From Homalodisca vitripennis (lineage: Eukaryota > Arthropoda > Insecta > Hemiptera > Cicadellidae): a DNA stretch of 64,000 nt. Below, piece by piece: positions 25,879 to 37,204 of the stretch (its first letter is position 1; each line of letters starts with the position of its first letter). The translations under genes were made by a program, and so were the position numbers. The notes beneath the pieces were generated by a model, which saw only the letters and a program-made list of their open reading frames with translations, searched no databases and was not told where the DNA came from. The stretch covers positions 1-64,000 of the forward strand of contig NW_025778004.1 in the NCBI RefSeq assembly GCF_021130785.1, given 5' to 3'.

Positions 25879-25911
25879 GGTTTGAGTAAATCTGTGAGAT
25901 TTACTCAAACC
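25879..25911. other. Perfect hairpin, 15-bp arms and 3-base loop
   Basis: GGTTTGAGTAAATCT (25,879-25,893), then GTG, then AGATTTACTCAAACC (25,897-25,911). The arms pair without mismatch, which is far better than the surrounding AT-rich sequence would give by chance. Possible readings are a cruciform, a recent short inverted duplication, or a short stem in a transcript. Confidence 0.85.
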
Positions 25912-25969
25912 TTACCAAAGTATTAATGAAGTGGTTTTGGTTACGTTGGGCTTAACAACGCTTCCACTA

Positions 25970-26720
25970 CTTTTGTCACGTGATACGCTTTTACACGGTT
26001 ACACTCAGTTGCGGTTTTGTATGCTAGAGGTGTTAGGGTTAATTTGACAAGAAACTCCCGTGTCTAAGCAAACCCAGGTATTGACACGGGATCTGTCGTT
26101 TATGTGCCTTGAGGTTATGTTCGTTAAATATATTTCATGATCATTTGCAATTTGAGAGTAATTGGATAACCTGCTTCATGTGAAATATATCTAAAACGGT
26201 TATAATTTTGAATACAAAGAATTTGAGGGGTTTAACCCCTAGTATCGTTATATAGGTTTATCTTGCTCTTGCAGAAATGTAGCTTGAACATCTACCTTTC
26301 TCCTCTTAAACCTCACCTTTTGGAACAAATTCGACATTGGTAGACTTAATTTCTCTGTAACACCTAAACCTTTGAGGTCATTAAGTGGCCTTTAGGAGCC
26401 CGATACTTAGCTTATTAAGAGGCATTAGGCTATTTGTGACAATTCACTGCTTCACAAGTCCTGGTATATAGAAGCTCACAGCCTATGTAACAAGTTTTAA
26501 TTCTCCAAGATCTTGCTACTAAGAGTAATTTTACAGGTGGACATACACACACAACTAACTTTGAACTCATAAGGGTCATAACCCTAACAGCAGTAGCGTT
26601 TGTTTCTTAGACTAGTTAAATCCAAGAGTACAGGCTTTATGATCTTCTATCGCACAGACGGACAGTCGGATAGTTGACAATTCGGTCCCCGTTATGTCTT
26701 TAATAAAAGTAACAATGTAT
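25970..26720. other. GC-richer block, unassigned
   Basis: The block runs from GCTTCCACTACTTTTGTCAC to about ACAATTCGGTCCCCGTTATG. It includes CACGGG twice near 26,050-26,090 as an inverted pair (CCCGTGTCTAAG and TTGACACGGG) and TTTGAGGGGTTTAACCCCTA (about 26,221-26,240), which holds GGGGTTTAACCCC, an imperfect palindrome. It looks like an old interspersed element, but no coding or end structure is clear. Confidence 0.4.
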
Positions 26721-29700
26721 AAACATATAAATATGTTTACTACAAAAGTTATTATACGAAATATAACTTTTAATATTATTAGCCTATTGTTATGTGTTAA
26801 CTAATAAACATTATTTATGAATTGGCTATCTAACTAATAATTGAAGTCCGATATTACATGTGACGTACTTCTGAAAATAATGTCTTTTTTACCAGGAGTA
26901 AATAAGAATAAAAAAATTATATTTGGTTCTGCAGATAAAATAGCAGAAGTCGATTTCCGAGTGGTGTATTCTAGTATTGAATGAATAATATTAATCGAAC
27001 CTCAGATTATGTATAATTTATTTGACTAATTTCTAGAACTATTGTTAAGTGCCTGTGCAAACTTATAAATTGGTCACTCTGAAATTTTATAAACTGTTAT
27101 CCAATGATCCTTCCCCTATCTCTTACTTTTGGTTTTTACACTGTATAGCATTAGCCGTGGTATAAACAATGTTGGAAAGTTAATGTCTGCCAATAAATAA
27201 TTGGTACTTGGACTTGGACCTGACAAAAGTGGTTTACAGTTTATTATTTGATGCCAATATGTGTCAATTCCGAGTATAGCTGGATGAATAATGTCTTATT
27301 GGTTCACATCGTATTGAATTGAAACCTTTTCCACAACTGTCTGTGTGTCAGCTTTTCCCGTAATATTGAAAAAGAACGTTTTTTATATTAAGTTATTTAT
27401 ACAGATTTGCCAATTAAAATTAATTATTTTACATACGAGTTTTAATTTATGCCAAATGGGGTTCGATGCGAACATGTGCTCTGTCCAATCATTTTATTTC
27501 AATCCGTTATCCAACCTTTTTGTACGTGTTATTATCACAGTCACATATCCTCTATGGCTAAACCAATGGGATCGTTGTGAAAAGTGTTGTTTTATTTTAA
27601 TTAAATACGAGTCCTTGCTTAATACCCATCTTGAGAGAATCCGAGTATAATGTATTTTCTTGAAGAAGTATTAAAAATTTATTGATATGTTTTGTTTTAT
27701 ATTTAATCCATTTCATATCGTAAGCAACATGACAATCGGTATCCAATCAAGATGTGGGAAAATAATAAGCCATTGTACAAAAAATTTTAGCGAAATGAGA
27801 GTATCTTGAATGTGTAATAATATTTTTAAATTATTTTGGTCAAAGATTATTTATGTTAACCTCGTTTTATTGTTTGGAAGGAGGTAAGAGATTAGTGAGC
27901 AATCTTGTAACTTTACTTAAAAAAAAAAAAACATTATAATGACAACTAAAAAAAACCACGTATATACCGAGTGTTTGTGAAAATGGCCATCATTTTTAAT
28001 AAGGAAATGAAGTTTAATAAAACCAATACACATTGTATGTAAATAGTATAATTTACATCACTAATATAACCATGTTTTGATACTACGTATAATTTTAGTA
28101 CTTTATTTAGTAAATGTTTAAAAATTATAATGGGGAAATTTTTTATGTTACCGTTAAACTTTACAGCCATGAAATTTTTATTATTATTACTTTTTCGGTT
28201 ACTGCAGCAATGAAAAATTACACACATTACTAAATCGCCATCGAAAGGAAAGGAAACAAAACAATATAGAAAGTTTCTCGTTGTATTAAACATAAGTAGT
28301 TGGTGTCAAAGTGAATTATTGTCCAATTACCCTTTGCAGTCTGACGGCGAGGCGTTAATATCCGGTTAGTTGACTGGCGATAACATTACTGAGGCTGAGA
28401 CCAGAGAGTAATATCAGTAACAGACAATACTTATATGTTATCCAACTGACGTTAATAATATTGGAAATAAGACTTCATTATTGAAAACTACAGAATAAAC
28501 ATTGTTCAGCTGTGGCGAATGGTAAAAATCAACTCATTTATCATAACATTGATTTCTAAAATTGTAGACAGAACGTAAGTAGGACATTCAGATCGTCTTA
28601 CTGATGGTATAGTTTGCCTGATTGCATAGTAAAATACTGAAGTATCATTTCTTAAACTGATTTAGGATATACGTGAATTTATTATCTACCGTTATCGAGT
28701 GATCTTTACGTAATCATCATACAAGTGAAGACAAGTTATGTAACAAACCAATTACTTTTAAATATAAAATTGTACTTTACTTGTGTGTCACTGTTGTTGA
28801 ATAAGTAAGTTTATATCAACAATTGCATTTGTATGCACAATCAACTTGCAACTAGGCGCAAAACAACAGTAATGTGTAACTACATGGTAAACTCGTATAT
28901 ATCTGTAAATTAAATCAATGTATTGTTTAAAAATATCAATCGTTGCCATGTTTTACCACTAATTGGACGCTGAAATTTTATTATCACTCAGACAATATAA
29001 ATTAGTTAGTATAGTTATTAATAGCTATTTGGAATAAAATTTAAATGACGGTTATTTGTCAATGTAAACTGTGTCTTGAACTGACAGCTTGCACTATTTT
29101 GTACAATTTAAAATAATAAGAAGAGTAAAACTTATGTATGGAAAATCATGTAAATATATTAATAGTTGAAATAAGAATATATTAAAGAGAATTTATTTCG
29201 GTTGCAATTTTATTCAGGAAATAAAACAAAATATAACATCAAAACCTATGAATGCTAAGTATTTATATACTATTTTTATAGACGTATATTAAAATAAAAA
29301 TTATTATTTTGTTGAAACATAACCAACTTCATGGAGGAAACCATATACCGCATCGTGTGGAAGTCGCATAAGAACGAGATTTAATTTTATAGTTAATTAT
29401 TTGTTGTTTAAGTGTGACTATGTTTCTTAAAATTTTATACAACTTGAATTATTCTGCTAATTTTATAAGTAATAAAAAGTAGCGAATTAAAAGAATATAG
29501 TTTTAAGTGTATACAGAGATTTTGTTATGTTTTGCTACAGCAATAAACATTTTTACTAAAAATAGTGTCACCGTAATTGTAAATTTATTAATTTGGAGTT
29601 TTCCAAAAGAATTGCAAAAATAATGTAATGAAAATCCACTTCCAATAGCTTATAGGTGAGATCCAACTGACACTGTACAATAAACACATGACACGGGTGT

Positions 29701-29840
29701 CCTTGAAATCGATAGAGGATGTTGTTATAAGAAAGGATTTTTCTACGTTTAGTATGTGTCGGAAGGTTTAAATAATTCTTATCAAATGAATTTTGTCTGC
29801 CTTGTTACATCTTTACGCATATATAAATATATATGTTTAT
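26721..29840. other. AT-rich stretch with no gene seen
   Basis: The frames at 27,345-27,650 (101 codons, plus) and 27,946-28,293 (115 codons, minus) show no domain, no codon structure and no counterpart elsewhere in the window. I see nothing else of note. Confidence 0.5.
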
Positions 29841-29841
29841 A

Positions 29842-30120
29842 TACAGGGTGAGTCAGAAATATGGTAAAATATTTTAAGACGTGATTGTAGAGCTAAAGAT
29901 AAGAAGAAAATGTTGTATAAAGGTAGGTCCGGAAACGCTCCATTAGTGAGTAATGGCTGGCAAAAAGTTTGCTTTGTTTTCAGTTTACCTGGTGAAATTA
30001 AGTGATTCTGAAATATTTTGTTCTTACTTTTTAACAGACGTAAAGTGGATTTATAAGGAAAATCTCCTGCAAAAGCAAATAAAACCACTCTAGAGGTTGT
30101 AGTGTGAACACAGTTCACAG
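29842..30120 (+). mobile_element. DNA-transposon end of the TACAGGGTG type
   Basis: TACAGGGTGAGTCAGAAATA (29,842-29,861) is the terminal style seen in many insect elements with TACAGGGTG ends. It is followed by a decayed body including AAGGTAGGTCCGGAAACGCT. The fragment closes near a small perfect hairpin, TGTGAACACAGTTCACA (30,103-30,119). I see no transposase motif. A reverse-facing end of the same type occurs at about 50,402-50,412. Confidence 0.5.
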
Positions 30121-30639
30121 TGTGTGAACAGCTTTTGAGAAAAACTATAACATTTTACATCTACAACTTCGTTACATCCACAGATTTGTTGAAAAACGCT
30201 TTAGCTAATTTATTTAATCCTCTCTAATGCAAAATATTATACAAGGTAATTACGCGTTTATATAATTACATTAGTGACTTGCTTTCATTTAAAAAAATTT
30301 TTAATAGATGTAATTTTGTGAGGAAATTTAAAAATTCTTTGTATTATAAATTACTTGAAGTTTTGCATAAAATATTTAATACGTAGGTTTTTATATGTAA
30401 ATGGAAAACGGCGTAAACGACATATCGAACACTACCCTTGGATATTTTCTACCACACACCATAACCTAGTACGGACACAAATCTTTAAAATCCTGTTTTA
30501 TTTCACGTGTATCTGTACAGAATATACGTATTAATAATCAGATAATTATAATTGGTAAAAGTCCCTGTATGTTCAACCATGTCCTGTATGATTGAATGTT
30601 GGAAGAAGACGTGACCTAAAATTACGTAGTTTAATATAT

Positions 30640-31200
30640 AATTAAATGAAACACATGAAATATACTCAACGATTATGTGTATTAAAATTACAGATTTCCA
30701 TAGAAACTAAAACTAAACATTTCCATACTTTTTTGCCAGTTCAGTTTTCATGTTCAAAATTATTTCAACTCGCAGTAAGTCGAAGATCCAATACCAGGGC
30801 AGGATGCGATGCCCAGGAGCAGGACCAGGACCTACAAGATGAGTGACTTACTTTTATTGTTTGTAAATCACAATATCTACTCTCACTCTCACTTACTACC
30901 CAAAGCAGTTTATATAATATTTTCTAGCAACTAATAATCACAGCACAAAACAATGCAACAGTTCATATGTAATAATAACAAGATAACAAAGTATACATAT
31001 CGCAACTTAATATATATATATATATATACTTATAATTTCTTAATATTTATTTAAGATTCCTTTCTGGTTTTTTATTACCGTAATTATAGTTATTAACAAA
31101 TCCCGTTTAATCGTCTTATGTTGAAGCTGCTAAGCTTTTGTTCTGGGCTACTTTACTTACTCTGTACCCAAAGCGTACAGGGGGGAAACAGTTTATATTT
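30640..31200 (+). repeat. Long complex repeat, copy E, 5' part
   Basis: TTTCCATAGAAACTAAAAC (30,695), TTCAACTCGCAGTAAGTCGA (about 30,764-30,783), the core GGAGCAGGACCAGGACCTAC (30,816-30,835) then AAGATGAGTGACTTAC, TACCCAAAGCAGTTTATATA (about 30,898-30,917), AAGCTGCTAAGCTTTTGTTC (31,124-31,143) and GTACCCAAAGCGTACAGGGG (about 31,164-31,183). The copy is cut by a LINE at about 31,200 and resumes at about 35,345. Confidence 0.8.
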
Positions 31201-31311
31201 TTCCAAGGAACTAAAACCTATTATGCACTTTGGCACACTAAAACCTATAGTGTGCTGCTGGCAGTGTTTGAGTTCAGTTGTGTTTGCATGTGCTCCCAAC
31301 TTAACCTCAAA

Positions 31312-32288
31312 ATGAGTGATATATGTTCTATTTGTAAGGATCCAATTCCTGATGAAGTAGATTTTGCATTGTGTTCAGTAAGTGAATGTAAATTGCATTT
31401 TACTTGTGCTGGAATTACGGAGCACAATTGTAAGAGAATTGGTGCCAAGAGAAGGAATGAATGGAAGTGCAAACTTTGTTCCAGTAGGACAACTCCAGCT
31501 TCAGGTGGTACCTTGGACGTTGTGAGTAAGTTACATGCAGATTGTGTTCAAACTATTGAGGCTACAATTAAAGAACAATTTGCTTTGCAATCAGTAGAAC
31601 TTAAAAATGAGATGGATGAATTTAAGAAATCACTTGAATTTTTTTCTAACAAGATTGATGCATTTGAGGCACAGACAGCTGAATTTACTACCAAAATTTT
31701 AGCTGTTGAAAAGACTATCACTTATCTCTTGTCCGAAAAAAAAAATGACCAATGAAGTTGAAAGTATAAAGTTTGCGCTTGGAAAACCTAGATCAGAATA
31801 ATCGAAATCGAAATATTCAACAGGATGGTGTCCCTGAGAAAAATAATTAAAAATGGTTGATATTGTAAATAAACTTTCTGAGGTGATCAATGTACCCATT
31901 AACTATAATGAGGATATTCAGGCCTGTCACCGTGTTCCTACAAAGCGAAAATCTGGTGTTAAACCCATTATTATACAATTCTAAAATAGGCAAAAAAGAA
32001 ATGATGTTCTCGCTAATAAATAAAAGAAACAGGGAAAATTTGAAGTCAACAAGTTTTTTCTGGTGGTGTACCTGTATCAAATGTTTATGTAAATGAGCAT
32101 ATTACTGCTAACACTCGAGAATTGTTGTTCAAAAGCGAAAAAACTCCGGGAGCATGGTTATTACATTTATATGGGTTAAGGAAGGAAAAGTGTTCCTCAG
32201 GAAGGGTGATGGTGAAAGGGCATTTCAAATTATTTGTGAGTCTGATATAAACAAGCTATTTGGATCTCTTACTGCAGATAAACAATAA
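31312..32288 (+). pseudogene. LINE ORF1: PHD-like zinc-finger and coiled-coil protein (broken)
   Basis: ATG at 31,312 opens MSDICSICKDPIPDE. The cysteine/histidine series CSIC, then C and C, HFTC, and WKCKLC fits a PHD-type C4HC3 finger across about residues 5-56, a known N-terminal module of ORF1 in CR1-group LINEs. An acidic and amphipathic stretch (about residues 85-145) looks like a coiled coil. The frame breaks at the A-run near 31,736-31,746. It continues as ENLDQNNRNRNIQQDGVPE, then ACHRVPTKRKSGVKPIIIQF, VNEHITANTRELLF and WVKEGKVFLRKGDGERAFQI, which are standard ORF1 C-terminal landmarks. It ends at TAA 32,286-32,288. ORF1 proteins of this type bind nucleic acid and chaperone the LINE RNA. 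Stops near 31,849 and 31,982 and further shifts make this copy inactive. An upstream in-frame ATG at 31,138 is in flanking repeat DNA, so I prefer 31,312. Confidence 0.8.
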
Positions 32289-32299
32289 GTCTCTCAAGC

Positions 32300-35252
32300 A
32301 TGATGTTTTTTCCTTATTTCATGTGTACAGACAGACATATTAGTGGACTGAACATTTTTCATTTAAATATTCTCAGTATACGTAAACATTTTGATGAGCT
32401 GTTGATTTACTTGCATAATCTCAATAAAAAGTATGATGTTATAATTCTGAGAGAGGTTTGGATTGGGCTGGGTGAAGAAAAAAGATACTGTATGCCAGGT
32501 TACAACATGTTATTGCAGCATAGACAGGAATATAGAGCGGGAGGTGTTCTTGTCTACTTGGACTCTGAGCTCAGCTATTCTCACAGTATTATCTCTCTAG
32601 CCACAGATGATGTTATCAATGTCATACTGTCTGTTCCAACTCTCAACAAGGCTAGTTATGAAGTATCCTTATTTTGTTTTTACCCTTATTGTAAATTTAC
32701 ATTTGCTCAGTTTAAATATGACTTTGAAAATATTTTAAAAACATCAATAAATCCTACTTTAATAATAGGCGATATGAATGTCTGTACAATGAAAGAAATT
32801 GGATCGGGTCCAGAATATATTAATTTAATATCTTCATATGGGTTTAAAAATTACATTAATGTGCCAACTAGGGTGTGTGTTGACTCCCAGTCATGTCTAG
32901 ACCATGTGTTAATCCGTAATTCTATGCCTTTTAAGCTTGAGTGCCAGGTATTAAATACTGATATAACAGATCACTTCAGACTGGATGTTCTAATGGAATA
33001 CTCCAAAGAGTCCTCTTTGATCAAGGAAAAAGTTTGTAAGATATTAAACAGCAACAAGCTTAATTTACAATTAATAAGAGCTGATTGGACACCTGTTTAT
33101 CTATGCCATGAAGTTAATATGAGTCTGTCTAAGTTTTATAATATTTATAATAATTGTTACAATGCTTCATGTGACTTAAAGAGGATCACTAGTAGCAATA
33201 GGAGGAGGCGTCCTTGGGTAACTGACAATTTGGTTTCCTTAATAAATGAAAATAAATGGATAAATAAAACAAATTATGAATTAAGAATACAGTATAAACA
33301 GATGTCTAAAATAGTTAAGAAACAAATTAAAATGAGAAAATTAAATTATTACTCTCAACTTATTAATCAAAATAAGGGTAACACCAAACACTATTGGAAA
33401 GTTATTAAATCTCTTTTAGGTAAGAATAGGAAAAACATTAATCAGGTCTATTGTGACGGCACAATTGTTGATGTAGGTAAAAATAAGGAATTTGTAGCAA
33501 ACCAATTTAATAAATATTTTGTGAACATTACGGGTAAATTAAAAGAACAATTTTTCGGTTATGATTTATTTAATGAAGATCATGCAGTGAAAGAGACAAT
33601 ATTAGAATATTTTAACATTTCAATTGATGACATATAAAATGCCATAATTAAGATAAAAAACAAAAATAGTTGCGGTATGGATGGCATCATCATAGTCACT
33701 ATTAAAAATAATTTGTAGGTATTTGTACCAATTTTATATAACATATTTTCTAAATATATAGATCGAGGAGTATTCCCGGAACAATAAAAAATTGCTTGTG
33801 TTGTTCCTATTTTTAAGGGGGGTGGCAGCAGGGAAATGTCCTCATATAGGCCTATCTCTTTGATTAATACCTTAGAAAAGATATTTGAAAGCTTAATAAA
33901 AACTCAATTGTTAAATTATTTCAACAATAGTTCATTAATTTTACCAAACAAAGGTACGGATATGGCGATTGAGAAACATATACAATATATCGCTGAATCT
34001 TTTGATAAAAGAAAATATACAATTGCAATTTATCTCGATTTTCAAAAGGCCTTCGACCTGGTGTATATTGACTTATTGTTAAGACAGTTAAAGTTATATG
34101 GGATAGGAGGTAGGGCCGGGGAATGGTTAATTTCATTTTGTATAAATAGAAGTCAAGTTGTAAATAAAGATAGTTAATTATGTTAGTAATGTTTTACAAC
34201 TGAGATTTGGGGTGGCTCAGGGTGGAGTACTGGGACCTCTTATGTTCATCATTTATACAAATGAATTATTGAAACTAAAATTAAATTCTAAAACTTTTGC
34301 TTATGCGGATGATACTGGTCTAGTTTGCTCCTCCTATAATAAAAACATTTTGATAAAACTAGTAAGTAGTGACCTAAATTCTATATCAAACTGGTTAAAA
34401 GAACATAAACTATTGGTAAATACCAACAAATCAAAATGTATTCTTTTTTCGATAGAACTAAAACTTGTAGCAAACTTCAGAATGAATATGAACTTTTTTG
34501 TCATAATCATCAATGTATATATGACTGTAAATGCGTAAGAATAGAAATAGTCGACAAAATAAAGTATCTTGGATTAATTATCGATAGAAATTTAAAATGG
34601 AATTGTTATGCATTGGATTTAACTACAAGGTTAAGCAAAATAAATTATGCCTTGTATCATATGAGGGAATTTCTAAGCCCGGAGCATCTACTTTTCATGG
34701 TTTGAGGGAATAATGCGATATGGTATTATCCACTATGGAGGTACATACAGTACTATCCTGAAAAATGTTATTATGATTCAACGATTTGCAATTAGAAATA
34801 TTTATTTTCTTAGAAAATTTGACAGGGTAACACATATTTTTTAGGAATGTAATATATTTGCTTTCAATCAACTATATGCACTGTGCTGCTTATTGTATAT
34901 TCATAAAAATCTGTACAGATATGAATTTAATGAGTATTCTTAAAATACACGCATGTCTTCTAAATTTACAATTAAAACTGAAAACCTGAACAAGGAAATG
35001 GCTAGAAAACAGTTTACTTATGTAGGAATTAAAATATTTAATAATTTCATCATACAAAGCAGCGACGAATTGTTCTTTGAAAGCAAACCAAAATTTAAGA
35101 TGAAAGCTAAACAGAATTTTGAAAAGTCCATATCGCAGTTCTTAGTAACACTTTGTATTTGCTCATACATGTTTGCTAAAATCTTAAAAAGTACAATGAG
35201 AAATATTTCCAAAATGATATATATTAAACATGTATGTTGCAATTTGCAATAG
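32300..35252 (+). pseudogene. LINE ORF2: endonuclease-reverse transcriptase (broken)
   Basis: The first 445 codons (32,300-33,637) are still open and hold an AP-like endonuclease with key residues kept: N23 in HLNI, E52, D158 and N160 in GDMNV, D201-H202 in LDHV, and D224-H225 in the TDITDH motif. A stop at 33,635-33,637 and later stops and shifts break the reverse transcriptase. Its motifs are visible in order: ACVVPIFKGG, SYRPISLINTLEKIFE (33,839), AIYLDFQKAFD (34,026; motif A), VAQGGVLGPLMFIIYTNE (about 34,210), FAYADD (34,295; catalytic YADD intact), LLVNTNKSK and IKYLGLIIDRNLKW. About ten residues are missing between LPNK and GTDMAIE, where a GFR-type motif normally sits, and a second small loss follows CINRSQVV. 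The C-terminal piece (KEMARKQFTYVGIKIFN) is in another frame. ORF2 would nick target DNA and prime reverse transcription; this copy cannot. Confidence 0.85.
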
Positions 35253-35344
35253 GATATATATGACCTTAAGTTGAAAGCAGTTTATTCTAGGTGTCTATGT
35301 ATTAAAACTGCTAAATAAATTATGCTTATTTATTATATTTAACA

Positions 35345-35760
35345 ATTTTTTGAACTGTTTACCATTTTTGACAGAAATATGGTCTATAATGTTCGATTGA
35401 TTCACTTAGTTAATGAATTTACAACCGGTTGTCTCTTTCACATTACAATAAATGAGAAATATCCAATTAAAGTGACAAAGTAATATAAATGCCTTTCTCG
35501 AATTCAATGTCAATTTCAAAATCTACTTGTTACTGTAACTAATAATAATTTCATTTCTGTTCCATAACAAACTTTAATGAGTCACTGTGGTGGAAAATGT
35601 CTTAGCTAAAAATGAGAGAGCACTCTGCAGAATTACACCAATACCAAAGTGATCTTAGTGAACAATAAGAGATGAATAACAGTAGTAATCAGTAGTAAAT
35701 CTTAGAAGTCACCAGATAATTTAAATTTTTATTGACTTAATAGGTGCTCTAAGTCAGCAA
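35345..35760 (+). repeat. Long complex repeat, copy E, 3' part
   Basis: ATATGGTCTATAATGTTCGA (35,378-35,397), GTTGTCTCTTTCACATTACA, CAATTAAAGTGACAAAGT and TTACTGTAACTAATAATAAT match the 3' modules of copies D, I and J. TTAGCTAAAAATGAGAGAGC (about 35,603-35,622) then ACTCTGC is the GAGGGCACCC module of copies B and F. Confidence 0.75.
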
Positions 35761-36119
35761 GTAATGGTCGTTAGTTTTTAAGTAAATATTTAGGTTTGCA
35801 ATTACGTGAATTAAAACATAAAATTTTACAAGTGACAAGGAAAGGTAGTATTTTAAATTTTTGTCATTGCAAATTAAGTATTAGATTAACCTTAAGGAGG
35901 ATTATATTAATTAGTGAGGTTTAAAGTACTGTATACTTCTATTTCGGGGATATCCATCCTTATAAATAAATTATTAAAACTATAAATTGCATTGACCGTG
36001 TATTTTATGAAAGAGATTGGTCAAATAAAACTATTATAAAGTAGAAAAGCTCTCAGTTTTGATATTCTCTGGGAACCTCCAGTCATTGAAAATGTGATGA
36101 TCTAAAATCACCTTAATTA

Positions 36120-36470
36120 CAACAATGTAGGAGTACGCCACACCAGGTGTCACTAACAAAGCTTCACTGAAATTGTGTGCAAAGTTTAAAGTTGATACGT
36201 CATATTATTGCTGAGATGTCTGAAAGACAGTTTTGCATCCCCCAGCAGACAAAAAAGAAACATTTTTTGCCTACTGAGCAATAAACTTCAGTTACGCTCA
36301 GGTTAATTCCCTGGATGAACATGCACCACTATAGAATTCGGGCTTTTCAATAAAAGCACAATTCACATAATGTGTTACTCACAATTCTACATACGATCTT
36401 TTTCCTAGATAACAACAAGATACTTTCAAATTCATCCAATAAGTTTAGTTTTACATCAGGGCTTAAACAA
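36120..36470. mobile_element. Probable interspersed-repeat remnant
   Basis: The block GGTGTCACTAACAAAGCTTC, ATTGTGTGCAAAGTTTAAAG, GTCTGAAAGACAG and CATCCCCCAGCAGACAAAAA is GC-richer than its flanks and has the style of a widespread insect repeat. No end structure is visible, so the class is unknown. Confidence 0.4.
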
Positions 36471-36963
36471 TAACAGTGATGGTCAGGTAGCAAGGTTACT
36501 ACTACTCAAAATTACAAAACTACTGAATTATAATCTTATTACGTGCTATTATACCTGACTTTTCTGCATTAACCTTTCATTTTTTTTATGAATACGTTTC
36601 ATGTGTTAGTATATAACATGTTAACATCTCGTATGATTCAATTCAATTTTTGTAATAATTTATTTATTCAGCTTTTTTCTCTTTTACAACATAGATACAC
36701 ATGAGTCCAATGTAAAACATTTACAAATGCAAAGCAATATTCATTGGAGTGACATGAACCGTCATTGGACTCATTGTTACATATTGAAACAAGGCTTCAT
36801 ATAAAATTTTAAGTGTACAGATCAAAGTCTGTACAAGATATAATATGGATGGACTGACATATAGACAGAGAATCAATTGGAAAAACAGACAAAAATAGAA
36901 ATAACACTTTTTCTGCTTCACTAATGAGAGGCTTCTCTAATGCTCATCCAATAATCAAAGCAG

Positions 36964-37004
36964 AAAAAAAACACTATATCAATACATTAATATAGTGTTT
37001 TTTT
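36964..37004. other. Hairpin with 15-bp perfect arms
   Basis: AAAAAAACACTATAT (36,965-36,979) and ATATAGTGTTTTTTT (36,990-37,004) are perfect inverted copies around a 10-base loop. It may be a small foldback element or a cruciform. It lies at the edge of an unassigned repeat-like block. Confidence 0.8.
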
Positions 37005-37127
37005 ATTTCTTTACATTACAATGAATTCATATGTTTGCTTGTTATAATAATTTTTTTTTTTAAATAAAGCATAAGGACAAAATATTAATTAGGTAATTAA
37101 AATATCCAATATTGTATATGGACTAAT

Positions 37128-37200
37128 ACTAGCTATTTCCCACGGGTTCGCACGCTTTTCGTAAGCTTTGCCCATGTGTGTGCACTCCTGGTTCTAGTAT
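37128..37200 (+). mobile_element. Short fragment of the GGCTTCGCACGC-head repeat family
   Basis: ACTAGCTATTTCCCACGGGT then TCGCACGCTTTTCGTAAGC is a decayed head of the family annotated at 5402 and 17,892. It is truncated after about 70 bases. Confidence 0.5.
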
Positions 37201-37204
37201 ATAT

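Larger units (their letters stand above)
31200..35345 (+). mobile_element. CR1/Jockey-group non-LTR retrotransposon, full-length-like but decayed
   Basis: The element has two tandem frames: ORF1 (31,312-32,288) with a PHD-like zinc finger, and ORF2 (32,300-35,252) with an AP-type endonuclease and reverse transcriptase. A 5' leader of about 0.1 kb and a 3' region ending around AAATTATGCTTATTTATTAT lack a long poly-A, as is usual for this group. It sits inside copy E of the long complex repeat: copy E sequence stops near CAGTTTATATTTTTCCAAGG and resumes near GACAGAAATATGGTCTATAA (35,371). The element therefore post-dates the repeat. Exact ends and target duplication cannot be fixed by eye. Confidence 0.85.

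Noticed and set aside
27345..28293. Frames of 101 and 115 codons (plus and minus)
   Set aside because: Low-complexity hydrophobic composition, no motifs, no neighbours; expected by chance in AT-rich DNA of this length.
29837..30118. 93-codon minus frame
   Set aside because: It is antisense to a TACAGGGTG-type transposon end and includes the terminus itself.
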